Positions 26,697 through 37,000 of a DNA stretch of 64,000 nucleotides are shown here, piece after piece. How positions within the stretch are numbered: position 1 is the stretch's first letter; each line of letters opens with the position of its first letter. A program made the translations under genes and the position numbers. The stretch is from the NCBI RefSeq assembly GCF_900105305.1, contig NZ_LT629765.1, positions 2,294,001 to 2,358,000 on the forward strand, read 5' to 3'. A model generated the notes under the pieces. The model searched no databases. It saw only the letters and a list, made by a program, of their open reading frames with translations, and was not told where the DNA came from. The DNA is from Corynebacterium timonense. Lineage in GTDB: Bacteria > Actinomycetota > Actinomycetes > Mycobacteriales > Mycobacteriaceae.

Positions 26697-27635
26697 ATGG
26701 GCGCAGATCAGAACTCCTCGTTTACGGATCAAGGTATCCCCACTCACCAGCAGCTTGTTGTGCCAATCTTGAAAGCAGTAAAAAGCCTTGGAGGTTCCGC
26801 CAAGACGAATGAAATTGAAGAGTCGGTCCTGGAGCTGATTCCCGGCTCAGAGCAGTTGGTACAGATCACTTATCAATCGCGGCCGCAGATGTCTGTATTG
26901 GTGGACCGCATTGGGTGGGGGCGCTCGACAGCCAAACGCATTGGTGCCCTCGAGCAGCCAGCAAGCAGGATGTACCTCCTTACAGATATTGGAGCTGAGA
27001 TTCTCAAACTTGCCGACGACGAGGCTTACGAAAAGGTTCGGGATCTGGACAGAGAAGCTTTTCGCGCCCGGAGAAAGCAAAAGGAACTCGAAGCACCTAC
27101 TAGCAGCCCTACCCACCAGGAGGAACTTCCGGATGATGACATTCTGGCTGATTCGAGCGAAGAACAGAAGGAAGCCGACTGGAAGAGCCAATTGCTCGGG
27201 CGTCTTCACCAGCTATCCCCAGAGGCTTTCGAAAAGTTCGTCATATATCTGTTGCGCCGGCAAGGATTGAAACTCCAGCATTCAGGCGGTCCGGGCGACG
27301 AGGGGGTCGATGCAATCGGCACCGCCCCTCTGAGCTCGGTTCTTTCGACGCGTGTCGCGGTGCAGGTTAAACGATACGCACCTGATGGCAAGCCAATCGG
27401 CCGAGAGACGGTAGCGCTGTTTCAGCGCGATGCGCAAACGAAGGGGGCGGAGCGTGCCATCATCGTGACACTGAGCCGTTTCACGGAAAGCGCACGAAAG
27501 GCTGCCACTTCCACAATCCCGACGGTCGATCTGATAAGTGGTGACCGGTTAGCGGAGCTCATTCGGGAGGACGGTGAGTCTGGGGTAACGCTTCGTCCAA
27601 CCGTGGACCTCGGTTGGTTTGACAAGTTTGAGTAG
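26697..27635 (+). CDS. mrr: Mrr-type restriction endonuclease (type IV-like)
   Basis: 312-aa protein: N-terminal winged-helix Mrr_N region (residues 15-105: QQLVVPILKAVKSLGG ... SRMYLLTDIGAEIL), an acidic linker, and a C-terminal Mrr catalytic domain (from about 165: LSPEAFEKFVIYLLRRQG). Catalytic residues fit D-QXK: Asp205 in GDEGVDAIG, and Gln223-Val-Lys225 in VAVQVKRYA. Such enzymes cut DNA carrying foreign methylation. ATG at 26697 follows CACAAT by 6 nt, again a leaderless-type start. Coexistence with a methylating type ISP system implies that its own methylation pattern must be tolerated. Confidence 0.92.
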   Translation: MGADQNSSFTDQGIPTHQQLVVPILKAVKSLGGSAKTNEIEESVLELIPGSEQLVQITYQSRPQMSVLVDRIGWGRSTAKRIGALEQPASRMYLLTDIGAEILKLADDEAYEKVRDLDREAFRARRKQKELEAPTSSPTHQEELPDDDILADSSEEQKEADWKSQLLGRLHQLSPEAFEKFVIYLLRRQGLKLQHSGGPGDEGVDAIGTAPLSSVLSTRVAVQVKRYAPDGKPIGRETVALFQRDAQTKGAERAIIVTLSRFTESARKAATSTIPTVDLISGDRLAELIREDGESGVTLRPTVDLGWFDKFE

Positions 27636-27735
27636 GAGGCGCGCAACCTTTCCCATGTGGCCAGAGGAGAAAGAATAGACATTCAAACTGTCGTGTTGTT
27701 GCACTACCGATAGTTTGACTAGGTATCTTGGGCGC

Positions 27736-28899
27736 ATGACATGGCCATCCGTCAATTTTGAGGAACTGCCCCAGCGGTCGTCGCTGGAGGGGCTTTCTCG
27801 CCGCGCCCTGCGTAACGCCCCGTCGACATACAGGAGCGCCGTCGTGCCTGCGATCGCGGATGCGCAGCTCGACCTTGACGCCGACATGGTGTCGGAGGTG
27901 GAAGATGTCACGCTCGCGGTGAAAGAGTTTGACCTATATAACGCCCGCCATTCTCCCCTCCTGCTGCGCAGTGAATCGCTCGCGTCCAGCCAAATTGAGC
28001 ACCTGACGTCGTCCGCGCGCCGGATCCTGGAAGCGGAACTCACGGACCTCGCCGGCACCAACGCCCGGTTGATCGTCGCAAACACGAGGCAGATGCAGGA
28101 AGCGGCGGCGATGGATGGGGCGTCGACAAGCGTGCTCCTTCACATGCACGACGTCCTTCTCCGGGAGTCGGCTCCGGAGATCGCGGGTAAGCTCCGCGAG
28201 CAGCCGGTGTGGATCGGCGGACACGACATGTACCCGCGCGATGCGCTGTTCGTGCCCCCGCACCACACGCACATCCCCGCGCTGATGGAAGACCTCGAGG
28301 CCTTCAACCGGCGCCGTGACCTGCCTATTCTCGTTCACGCCGCCCTGGCCCACGCCCAGTTTGAGACGATCCACCCTTTCGCGGACGGCAACGGCCGGAC
28401 GGGGCGCGCACTCGTGCACGTGCTGCTGCGGCAGCGCGGCCTGACCAGGGAGACGTCCCTCCCCCTCTCCGCGGGGCTGCTGGGGGATCTCGATTCCTAC
28501 TTCGCTGCGCTCGACGCCTACCGGGCGGGCCGACCGGCCGAGATCATCGAGCTCTTCGTTCGCTCGGCCCTCGGCGCCGTGGAGAGGGGGACGTGGCTCG
28601 CGACCGAACTGACCATCCTGCGAGAAGAATGGGAAAGCATGCTGACCGCCCGCGGCGGCGCGCTGGTGTGGCGCCTCATCCCCCTCCTGCTGCAACGGCC
28701 GGTGGTCACCTCGAAGATCGTCGCCGAAGAGCTTGGTGCGAGCCAGGTCAGCGCCCGAAACGCGCTGGATTCCCTCGAGGAGGCAGGCATCCTGGCGTCC
28801 GCGAAGCTGGACAACCGAACCCGCGCGTGGAGGGCCGTTGAGGTGCTCGCGCTTCTCGACGGCTTTGCCACCCGCACCGGACATCGCCAAGCCCCGTAA
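27736..28899 (+). CDS. Fic-domain protein (probable AMP-transferase), class II
   Basis: 387-aa protein with an intact Fic motif HPFADGNGRTGR (His213 to Arg224), which would attach AMP to a protein hydroxyl. Before it lies the inhibitory-helix motif SSQIE (Ser84 to Glu88), N-terminal to the Fic core as in class II proteins that autoinhibit. A C-terminal winged-helix segment (VVTSKIVAEELGASQVSARNALDSLEEAGIL) resembles DNA-binding domains of Fic/DOC regulators. The ATG at 27736 follows TATCTT by 6 nt. The target is unknown; no separate antitoxin gene is adjacent, consistent with self-inhibition. Confidence 0.92.
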   Translation: MTWPSVNFEELPQRSSLEGLSRRALRNAPSTYRSAVVPAIADAQLDLDADMVSEVEDVTLAVKEFDLYNARHSPLLLRSESLASSQIEHLTSSARRILEAELTDLAGTNARLIVANTRQMQEAAAMDGASTSVLLHMHDVLLRESAPEIAGKLREQPVWIGGHDMYPRDALFVPPHHTHIPALMEDLEAFNRRRDLPILVHAALAHAQFETIHPFADGNGRTGRALVHVLLRQRGLTRETSLPLSAGLLGDLDSYFAALDAYRAGRPAEIIELFVRSALGAVERGTWLATELTILREEWESMLTARGGALVWRLIPLLLQRPVVTSKIVAEELGASQVSARNALDSLEEAGILASAKLDNRTRAWRAVEVLALLDGFATRTGHRQAP

Positions 28900-29012
28900 C
28901 GCCTCAAGCCCCGTAATTGTTCAGAAGACCGAAATGGTAGCGGTGTGGTGAGTATCTGGTAGCGCCTGAGTGGGTACCCGGTAGCGGTATCTCACTCAGG
29001 CGTTGCCGGTTG

Positions 29013-29745
29013 TTATGCGTTGGTGGTCAGGCGCATGTTTGGTCCTTCGAGTGTGATGATTTCGGCGCCGGAGACGAGTCGGTTGAGGATTGACTCGGAG
29101 ATCACGGCGTCGGGGATGGACTTGTACCACTCGTGTGGGGTGAACTGTGAGGTCACAATGGTTGAGACTTTGCGTTCCCGCCCGGCGAGGGTATTGAGTA
29201 GTTGGTGCGCGGTCGCGGCATCAACAGGTGTGGTGAGAAAGTCATCCAGGACTAGGACGTCGACGTCGTGGAGTTGCTGGATGAACTTCAGCCGTGTGGG
29301 GTTATCGGGTTGGAGGACTGCCAGTTCGGCGGCGAGCATGTCGGTGCGGTAGAACCGTGCGGAGTAGTCGTTGCGGCATGCTGCGGTGATGAGTGCTTGG
29401 GCGAGGTAGGTTTTACCAACTGAGGATTTGCCCAGGATGACGATGTTTTGGCCCAGGTGGCACCATTGTCCGTGAGCGAGTCTGCTGACTTGCTCGGGGT
29501 TGATGTTGCGGTCAGGCGTGCACACCACGTTTTCAAGGCAAGCATCAAGGTTTGGCGATCGGGATGCTTTAAGCAGTTTGCTGATGCGTCGTTCACGCCT
29601 GGCTGCGACTTCTTTATCGAGTGCGTAGAGCACCTTTTGGGAAAACGTCCACGTGTCGAAGGCGGGATCGTTGGCGATATCGATGACGCTTCTGCCGAAG
29701 GCAGTCATCCGCAGTGCGGTGAAGTCTGGTTCGCCCCGGGTTTAA
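29013..29745 (-). pseudogene. istB: istB ATPase of the IS21 element, 3' part
   Basis: Helper ATPase of IS21 transposition, here cut near its N-terminus. The readable part has RRERRISKLLKASR, Walker A ILGKSSVGKTYLAQAL, Walker B VDVLVLDDFLTTPV and sensor IVTSQF. In-frame sequence extends upstream of the apparent ATG at 29706-29708 (GEPDFTALRMTAFGRS) to the IS3 boundary, so the missing start is on the other side of the insertion, at 31021-31094. A shorter product from the internal ATG is conceivable but would lack the N-terminal region. Confidence 0.82.
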
Positions 29746-29779
29746 TGGAGGGTAGGAATTTGGAAAAGGAGCCCTATAC

Positions 29780-30091
29780 ATGCCCTCGAAGTACTCGCCT
29801 GAGTTGAGGCAGCGCGCCATCGAATTGGTGCTGCATGCGCAAGCTGACCCTGACACGTCTCGTGGTGCGATATCCCGCATCGCTGTCGAGCTCGGAATGA
29901 GCAAGGAAACTCTGCGCGGATGGGTCCGCGCTCATAAACAATCCGGCGCGGCAACCCCGGCTGAATCGGTGGATCTTGCAGCGGAAAACCGCAGGCTGCG
30001 GGCTGAACTGATTGAAGCGAAGCGCGCTAACGAGATTTTGAAAAGAGCATCAGCTTTTTTCGCGGCGGAGTGCGAGCGCCCACACACGTAG
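29780..30091 (+). CDS. IS3-family transposase OrfA
   Basis: 103-aa DNA-binding part of the transposase: helix-turn-helix (KYSPELRQRAIELVLHAQ ... IAVELGMSKETLRGWVRAHK) and a leucine-zipper-like helix (AAENRRLRAELIEAKRANEILKRASAFF). Near its end a T6 run (about 30055-30060) could allow -1 slippage into orfB, yielding the OrfAB transposase. ATG at 29780 with AAAAGGAG upstream. Confidence 0.92.
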   Translation: MPSKYSPELRQRAIELVLHAQADPDTSRGAISRIAVELGMSKETLRGWVRAHKQSGAATPAESVDLAAENRRLRAELIEAKRANEILKRASAFFAAECERPHT

Positions 30092-30996
30092 TCGTCCGGT
30101 TCATCGACGACAACCGGGAGGAGTTCGGGGTCGAGCCGATTATTCGCGCCCTTTCAGCAACCAACGCGAAAATCGCCCTGAGCACCTACTACGCCTACAA
30201 ATCCCGGCCTGAATCATCTCGATCTATCCGCGACCGACAACTACGCAAAGCTTTGCGTGCCATCTACGACGACAACTACTCCTGCTATGGAGCGCGCAAA
30301 CTATGGGCCGAGGTCAATCGCCGAGGCGACTTCGGTCACCTCGCCCGGTGCACCGTCGAGCGCCTCATGGCACTCGAAGGCATCCGTGGTATCCGGCGCC
30401 GGAAGAAAAAGCCCTCGACCCGCAGCGCTGCCCCCGATAACTGCCCAGTCGACTTGGTCGAGCGCGACTTTTGTGTCGATGCGCCGAACCGGCTGTGGGT
30501 CGCGGATATCACATACATCCCCACGCGTGTCGGGTGGGTGTATGCCTCGTTCGTTCTCGACGCGTGTACACGGGAGATTGTTGGCTGGCAGATCACCAAC
30601 CACATGCGCCCATCACTGGCTAAAGACGCGCTCGAGATGGCCTTGTCAGCGCGCGTGCGCGCCGGTGAAGATGTCTCCGGTCTGATCCATCACTCAGACA
30701 GGGGCGTGCAGTACCGGTCGGTCGTCTATGGAGAGACCTTGGCTCAGTCGCAGGTTATCGCTTCGGTTGGCTCGCGGGGAGACTCCTACGACAACGCGAT
30801 GGCAGAAGCGCTGAACTCAGTGTTCAAAGCTGAACTCATCGACCGTAGGACCTGGCCGGGGCTGCGAGATGTTCTCGTCGCGACGTCGACATGGGTCGGC
30901 TGGTACAACAACCGTCGTGTGCACTCGGCGCTAGCGTACCGCTCACCCTGCGAGGCCCATCAGGAATACACCGCCGCGAACACCCAAGCGGCCTAA
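30070..30996 (+). CDS. IS3-family transposase OrfB (DDE integrase core)
   Basis: 308-aa catalytic part. The DDE triad is visible as WVADITYIP, HHSDRGVQYRS and NAMAEALNSVFKAELI. The helical HTH_21-type region precedes it (CTVERLMALEGIRGIRRR). It overlaps orfA by 22 bp in the -1 frame and is most likely translated as an OrfAB fusion after slippage at the T6 run rather than from its own GTG. Complete and apparently intact, so this element may still be mobile. Confidence 0.92.
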   Translation: MRAPTHVVVRFIDDNREEFGVEPIIRALSATNAKIALSTYYAYKSRPESSRSIRDRQLRKALRAIYDDNYSCYGARKLWAEVNRRGDFGHLARCTVERLMALEGIRGIRRRKKKPSTRSAAPDNCPVDLVERDFCVDAPNRLWVADITYIPTRVGWVYASFVLDACTREIVGWQITNHMRPSLAKDALEMALSARVRAGEDVSGLIHHSDRGVQYRSVVYGETLAQSQVIASVGSRGDSYDNAMAEALNSVFKAELIDRRTWPGLRDVLVATSTWVGWYNNRRVHSALAYRSPCEAHQEYTAANTQAA

Positions 30997-31020
30997 TCGA
31001 CAACAATAGGACCCTCTACA

Positions 31021-31094
31021 AAACTCGGGGCTTGACAGTCGGCCAGGACGGATTCGTCAAGGAAGCGATCTGTTGGCGGGGTTGGTGAGGACAT
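31021..31094 (-). pseudogene. istB: istB 5' fragment
   Basis: Starts with ATG at 31092-31094, 5 bp beyond the istA stop, and reads MSSPTPPTDRFLDESVLADC before it meets the right end of the IS3-type element. It is the detached N-terminus of the gene continued at 29013-29745. Confidence 0.75.
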
Positions 31095-31099
31095 GGGTT

Positions 31100-32734
31100 T
31101 TAGTTTCCTTTCTTAGCGAGGTTGTCCATGCTGAACTGGTCTGCACCGCCAAGGAACGCGCCGGTGGTGTCCCGGTCAGCGGCTACAGGTCGGGCGGGTT
31201 GGTTGGTTGTGGTGCTGCGCGGGGGCTGGTCAAACCCGCGTGGTCGGGTTGCGTGTTCCTTGCGGACAGCGGCCATCATGTTTTTGACTGCGGTATATGA
31301 CACTGCCCGTCGGCTGCCGTCGTTGGCGGTCAGGCGTTGGCATGCTTCTTCCAGGATTGGTTTGTTGGCATGCTTGCCCATCGACAGCACGTTTCGGCAG
31401 GACTGGTATGCCTGGGCCGGGATGGCTTTCGCCGTGATGAGTTCTTCGATGACCTTGCGCGTTGCCGGGCCAACTTTGCTGGCTTCGCGATAAAAGTAGT
31501 CGCTTGTCCACAGTCCACGGGTGGAGTCCATTCCAGATGGAATGTGCTCGTAGTCAGTGACATAGGCCCCACGCTTATGTGAAACCCGGTGGGTTGCCAC
31601 GGTTGCCCCTTGGTCAAAGACGGTCAACATCTGGCCGGTGATGCGCACATCGACAGTGCGGCCAACAAGCTGGTGCGGAACGGAGTAACGCACTGTTGCA
31701 ACCGTGACATGGAAATCCGGGGCCACTTTTGCCCGTTTCCACTCGGTGTGTTGCCACGGGGTTGCCGGCAGATCCGCAAGCAGATGCTGTTCGTGCTCTT
31801 CAAAGAGATCCCTCCGGCTTGACTGCTGGCTGCGAAACGGCACGGACGTGTTGATTGCGTCGACGAAGCCCACAATCTTTTCGTTGAGCTCGTCAAGGTC
31901 AACACACTGGTGGCCATTAAGCGCGTGGATGACTTTGTGTGTGACGATCTTTACCGCAGCTTCCACATTTGCTTTATCCTTCGGACGACGCGCGCGTGTG
32001 GGAAGTGCTGCTGTGTTGTAGTGCTCCAAGAACTGCTGGTAGGTGTCGTTGACCTTCCGATTCCTATCGGCAGTGCTGATCGCATTCGACGCCGTCGACG
32101 CGTTATCTGGGACAACAACCTGGCAGACCCCACCGAAGTAGTCAAACGCTTGACGGTGAGCATCAAGCCAGGACTGTTGCCGCTGGTCAGCACACGCACA
32201 TGCAAAGAGCATCCCTGAATATGGCAGCGAGGCGACGAAAACACTGACTTTCGCACCCGGTGTGCCCGCCGGGTCGTACAGGCGCATCTTGGTCCCAGCC
32301 CAGTCCACCTGCATCGTATGCCCTGGTGCATGGGTGATCCGGGCGGTAAGCCCGGCCGCGTCGACATGGGAGGCAACCAGTTGGCGGAACCGGTCATAGC
32401 TGTAGTGACGCTGGCCCAGCTGGGCCGGCGTTGTGGTGGAGCGAGCCCACAATACTTGCAGTGTTAGCTTCACCCGTCCTGTGCGTGCTTTGACGACCGC
32501 GTCAAAGTCAATCGGGACGAACTCGCCTTGCCCGCTACTGCGTCTATCTACGAATATCTCGTCCAACTCGTCATCCGTCAACGCCGCGACCTGTTCAACA
32601 GTGGTCAGACCAAGGCTTCGCAGTGCTTGGTTCGCTCGTGAAATCGCGCGGTGCGAGCATCCGAGCTGGTGTTCAATCTGGCGGTAAGAACGCTGCCGAA
32701 TCAGCAGCGTCATCACCGCACGGTAATCCGTCAT
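31100..32734 (-). CDS. istA: IS21-family transposase IstA
   Basis: 544-aa DDE transposase. N-terminal helix-turn-helix (RSYRQIEHQLGCSHRAISRANQ), then an integrase core with Asp in MQVDWAGTKMRLYD, Asp in VVVPDNASTASN and a Glu in DKANVEAAVKI. The C-terminal domain has SVPHQLVGRTVDVRI. The gene looks complete, but transposition by IS21 elements also needs IstB, which is disrupted here, so the element is probably immobile unless helped in trans. Confidence 0.92.
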   Translation of the reverse strand: MTDYRAVMTLLIRQRSYRQIEHQLGCSHRAISRANQALRSLGLTTVEQVAALTDDELDEIFVDRRSSGQGEFVPIDFDAVVKARTGRVKLTLQVLWARSTTTPAQLGQRHYSYDRFRQLVASHVDAAGLTARITHAPGHTMQVDWAGTKMRLYDPAGTPGAKVSVFVASLPYSGMLFACACADQRQQSWLDAHRQAFDYFGGVCQVVVPDNASTASNAISTADRNRKVNDTYQQFLEHYNTAALPTRARRPKDKANVEAAVKIVTHKVIHALNGHQCVDLDELNEKIVGFVDAINTSVPFRSQQSSRRDLFEEHEQHLLADLPATPWQHTEWKRAKVAPDFHVTVATVRYSVPHQLVGRTVDVRITGQMLTVFDQGATVATHRVSHKRGAYVTDYEHIPSGMDSTRGLWTSDYFYREASKVGPATRKVIEELITAKAIPAQAYQSCRNVLSMGKHANKPILEEACQRLTANDGSRRAVSYTAVKNMMAAVRKEHATRPRGFDQPPRSTTTNQPARPVAADRDTTGAFLGGADQFSMDNLAKKGN

Positions 32735-32973
32735 AAGCGGACTCCTTCCAGTACGAGCCGCACCCGAGTGGTGCGGCTACCGGAAGTATCACCTTGAGCG
32801 CTGTGAGCTGCTACCGGATACTCACTGAAGCGCTACCGGAAAGTCACGACGCTGCTACCAAATAGCCGGTCGCAACACCGTAATGCCCGATGTCTAACGT
32901 GAAACGTCTTTGGCAGCCATTGTGGCATGTCACGGCTGCCTCGCGCAGTCATGAGACCCCACGCGATGTGCAG

Positions 32974-34074
32974 CTAGCTGTACTCCCCCTGCACAGCCTG
33001 CCGCAAACGCTGCACTGCGTAGTCGAAAACGATTCTCTCCTGCTCGATGCGCAGGCATCCGCCTGCCGAGCGACCACGCAGGAATTCGAGCGTCAACGTC
33101 TCCGCCGGGGTGAGCAGTCGCGGGGTGAAGCGGCTGGGTTGCGGTTCCTCCACCGCCAAGTCCTCGTGGTCGCGCGCTGTGTCGATATCCATGAGGACGG
33201 ACCGGGCGCGAGGCAGGTAGCGGCGCACGATATCGAGGATGTACAAGCCGTGGGAGTCGAGGTCGCCCCAGTACAGAACGTCTGCCTCGGCAAGTCCTGG
33301 AAGTTGCGCGGCGAGCGTGTGGGCGTGTAGTCCACCGCCGAAGACGGCTACGGTGCTGTCCAGCTTCGGCAGGGCAAGGAAGGTCTGGTGGTTCTCCACA
33401 ATGAGCACCTTTTCGGCAGGCAAACCACCGATATCTGTGACGGGGCAGGCCCAATGTCTCGCCGCGCCCGCACTGTCGAGAGTGCGCAGCTCCACCATCT
33501 GGGGCTTCGGCCGGAACTGTAGCGGCCCGGCCACGGCTTCGACGACGGCTCGGCGCGACTCCAGCCACTTTGTGTCAACGCCGAAGATGGGCAGTTCGCG
33601 GATGTAGTAGTCGGTGGGGTCGTGGGTTCGCAGCCAGCTGATGACCTCGATGTACTGGTTGACCGTTGCATCATCCCAGACCTCCCACGCGGCGAGGCGT
33701 CCGATCAATGGAGAGCGCACGTCGTCTCCGAGTTCTTCGCAGACGTGGTCCAGCACGGTGTTGATCCTGCTCCAGTGCCTCTCCTCGCCGGCCACGCGGG
33801 CGGCGGCTGCGGGATTGTTCAATTCCACGCGCGCGGGTAGCGAGTAGGTGCCCAGGTAGCCGAGCTTCTTGTCCTCCCACACGGAGGGTATGGTGCTGCG
33901 ATTCCACTCGTCGATCCAGGAGCGCACCGAAAGGCCGTCGTCACGCTCTGCGGCCCTGCCCGTCGGGGGCTGGAGGTTGATGGTCAGCCCGGTGAACTCG
34001 CCGCCCAGCCACGCGCGGTGGTTGCGCGAGTAGAACGTCGCAGCCCGGGCGCGCACCTCTCTAGGCGTCTTCAT
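32974..34074 (-). CDS. jetD: Wadjet JetD / MksG nuclease subunit
   Basis: 366-aa Toprim-type nuclease subunit that cuts circular DNA recognised by the JetABC condensin. Toprim acidic residues are visible: Glu227 in VLIVENHQTFLAL and Asp271/Asp273 in LYWGDLDSHGLYIL. The N-terminal half (RNHRAWLGGEFTGLTINLQPP, TYYIRELPIFGVDTKW-like) fits the DUF3322 region. It overlaps jetC by 14 bp and is the last gene of the operon; an IS21 element begins 112 bp beyond its stop. The homologous MksG of C. glutamicum is known for plasmid restriction. Confidence 0.93.
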   Translation of the reverse strand: MKTPREVRARAATFYSRNHRAWLGGEFTGLTINLQPPTGRAAERDDGLSVRSWIDEWNRSTIPSVWEDKKLGYLGTYSLPARVELNNPAAAARVAGEERHWSRINTVLDHVCEELGDDVRSPLIGRLAAWEVWDDATVNQYIEVISWLRTHDPTDYYIRELPIFGVDTKWLESRRAVVEAVAGPLQFRPKPQMVELRTLDSAGAARHWACPVTDIGGLPAEKVLIVENHQTFLALPKLDSTVAVFGGGLHAHTLAAQLPGLAEADVLYWGDLDSHGLYILDIVRRYLPRARSVLMDIDTARDHEDLAVEEPQPSRFTPRLLTPAETLTLEFLRGRSAGGCLRIEQERIVFDYAVQRLRQAVQGEYS

Positions 34075-37000
34075 CCGCCACCTCTTCGATGGTCAGCGAA
34101 CTTGTCCGAGAGCGCTTCCGGTCGGGGCACTCGACCATGAGCACTCCCCCGATGTAATCCTGCACCGTCTGCAGTAGCTTCTCCGGGGTGGCCAGGATCA
34201 TGTGGAACCCGAACTGGCGGAAGGCGTCCATGGCGGCGCGCGTGAACTCGGTGTCGGCTCGGTCGAAGGCCTCGTCGAGCACGATGGTGCCAAAGCGCGG
34301 GTAAATCTCCCCGTCCAGCTGCACCGTCGAGTTGCGAGCCTGCGAGGCGGACATCCCGGTGCCCGTGAGCCGGTAACGCAAGGCCGCCGCGAGGCAGAAC
34401 GAGGAAAGCTTCTGGGCCTGGCCCCCGGACAGGCCCTCGGCTGAGTCGTAGACCGCGCCGCGCGCCCCGTCGGCGCTGTACTCCACACCCAAGAACTTCA
34501 CGTGTTCGCGTGTGTCCAGCCGCAGCTGGCGCTCGCGCGGTGAGGTGTTGTCGGAGACCGTCACCGCGTCAATCACCGCGCGCAGTTTGTGGAAGCGCTT
34601 TTCGCTTTCCTCCTGGTCAGCGTCGTTGATCATGCCCTCCATTGCGGCGTCGAGAAGCTCAACGAAACCCCGGGTGATTGCTGGCTGCGCTTCGCGCACC
34701 TCGATCGTCAGATGCGTGCCCGGGTAGAATTCCACCTCCGCCAGTGAGTCGTTGATCATCTGAATCGAGTTGCGCGTCTTTGTCGCCGCGTCCCGGATGA
34801 GCCGTCGCAACCTTCCCAGGTGCTTGTGGGTTTGGTCGCGGAGCATCTCCCGGAAGCGCTGTTCGAAGCGCGGCAGATCATCGGACTCGAGACGCGCAAG
34901 CTCTTTGAGGAAGTCCTTCTCCCAGGCTGCATCGGCACTGAGATCGCCTTGGCGCTGTGGCCAGCGCAGAAGGTAGCGGTTCATGGCGTCGCGAAGCTGG
35001 CTGTCGTAGCGGCTGGAACGGTCTTTCAGCGCCGCCAGCCTGTCCTCAATGACCCTGGTGAGCCGGTGTGAGAGGCGGTCGATGTTGTCGGCGCGGATGG
35101 AGCGATCGATCGCGTGGCAACGCTCCTCGAGCCGTGCGTCCACTTCCGCCGGCACCACGCGCTCCCCCACCTGCAGCCGTGCCTTCTCCAGGATCGCCTC
35201 CGCCTGCTGGAGCTCGGTGCGCAGTCCGCCCCGGGTCCCGAGAAGCTCCTCCAGAGTCTTCTCTATGTCCCGCCGGGCGGCCTGAGCCGACGAGAGTTGC
35301 TTCTTCAGGGCCGCTAGCTCCGTGTTACCGTCGGTCAGATCGTCGACGAGCTGCTGAGCGTCGCCAAGCTGAGCGGTGGTGGCGGCAACATCGATGTCAG
35401 CGAAGTCCCTCGTTTCGAGCAGCCGCTCGATGGTGGATAGCTGGATGCGCTGTGTGTGCAGGGCATCTTTGATCAGGTCACGCGAGCGTGTGGCAGCGCC
35501 GAGTTTCTCCGTCACAGCGCGAACTGCCGCCTGGAGTTCGTCGATTTTGTCATCCAGGTTGCCCCACAGCACCCACCGCGACTTGTCCTCGACGCGGCTG
35601 CGGTCATCCTTGACGTGGTCGTGCGGGTTGTGTTTCACCAAGCCCTGGCGGGTGACGGCGCGCCGGGCGGCCCGGAATTCGTCCATGGTCTCGCAGCAGA
35701 GGTGGTCAAAGCTCTTGGAGAGCTGTGTTTGAATCCAGTCGTGGAACCGCCCCTCGGCGACTTCAATTTTCTGGCCCAGCGAGCCCTGCACAAACGAAGG
35801 CGGCCGCTGGTTCTCCAGCTGGGGGCTGAATCGGGTGTAGGATACCTTCGCCCCGAGGTGCGTCGCGTTGATCGCGGAGGAGACCTGTGCGTACAGCTCC
35901 TCCGGCACGATAAGTGTCCGGGCGAAGCCACCCATGACACGTTCTGCAGCACCCTGCCATGCGTCTTCGCCCGGTCTCATACTCATCAGGTCCGCGACGA
36001 AGGGAAGGTCCTTCTCCCTGACGCCCGCGACCTGCGAGATGAGTGACCGCGCACCAATCAACCGGCTGTCCATCGCGGAGCCGGACGAGCGCAGCGTCTC
36101 CAGCTCCTTGATGCGGTTGTTCTTGATGGTGACAAGCTCGTAGACACGCCCCTGCGCCTGCTCCAATTTGGTTTCGTTGTCAGCATGTCGCTGGCGTAGA
36201 TTGTCCCGCTCTGCTTCGAGTTGCAGCCGGAGGTTGGAGAACTCGTCGACTGTTCCCGGCATCGCGGCGTTCAGAACCTTCAGCCTCTCCGTGTAGTCCG
36301 TCTCGGCCCGCGTCACCCTTTTCAGCTGCTCTCGCAGCGCATCGCGGCGTGCCTCTGCGGCGACAAGCGAGGAGTCCTGCGCGCCGTGAATGAGGGTGCG
36401 CAGTCGGTCCTGCTCCGCTGCATTCTCCTCGCGCCGGGTGTTTTCCGCGGTGATGGTTCCGTCGATGGCCGCAAGCTCGGACGTCAGTTGGGCCCGCTGC
36501 TTCTGGGCGAATCGTTGCTTCCATGTATTGATGAACAGCTCGAGGTGCTCGCGTTCCTCGTTGACGGTGAGCAGCTCGGTGGCCACGTCCGAGCGTTTTT
36601 CGGCCGCTACCCGCACCGGCAGCAGGTGCTCGATCTGCTCGCGGGCATCCACCACAGAGGAATACGCCGTGTGCAGGTCCGTGAAGTTCTCCGCCGCCTG
36701 CTCCGCGATGGCGAACGTCTCCGGCTCCGGAAGCATGAATGCGCGCATCAGGTGGTTGAGATCCCCGAGCGTTTTCGCGGACTGTGTGCGGTGCAGCAGA
36801 TCCAAGGCCCCTTCGTCGGTGATTCCGACGGCACGGCGCAGCGCCGCAATGAACTGGGGGTGGTTGCGGCTCACGTGCAGCGCGGACGCGTACTGCTTTT
36901 TCGCCTCCGTCACAGGCAGGTTCTTCAGCGCCAGGGGCTCGAACTCCGTCAGGCTCGCCTCGCGGGGAAGGAGCAGGTAAAGGTCCACCATCTCCTGGCG

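Larger units (their letters stand above)
29746..31020 (+). mobile_element. IS3-family element nested in istB
   Basis: About 1275 bp, beginning TGGAGGGTAGGAATT and ending in ACCCTCTACA (complement TGTAGAGGGT); the shared GAGGGT core marks imperfect inverted repeats. Contains overlapping orfA and orfB with a likely -1 frameshift. Orientation is opposite to the host IS21 element. No convincing 3-4 bp target duplication is visible, so the exact edges may be off by a few bases. Confidence 0.82.
28935..32861 (-). mobile_element. IS21-family element interrupted by an IS3-family element
   Basis: Bounded by related ends: left begins TGGTAGCGGTGTGGTGAGT, right (complement) begins TGGTAGCAGCGTCGTGACT; both continue with two further GGTAGC repeats, the multiple terminal repeats typical of IS21 elements. 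It carries istA-istB reading leftward. Total 3.9 kb, of which 1275 bp is the nested IS3-type insertion, leaving a native length of about 2.65 kb. I see no clear target duplication at the edges. It lies between fic and the jet operon and breaks neither. Confidence 0.85.

Noticed and set aside
32885-32910. AACGTGAAACG near the jetD end as a degenerate parS
   Set aside because: Only one half-site matches; the left arm is absent.
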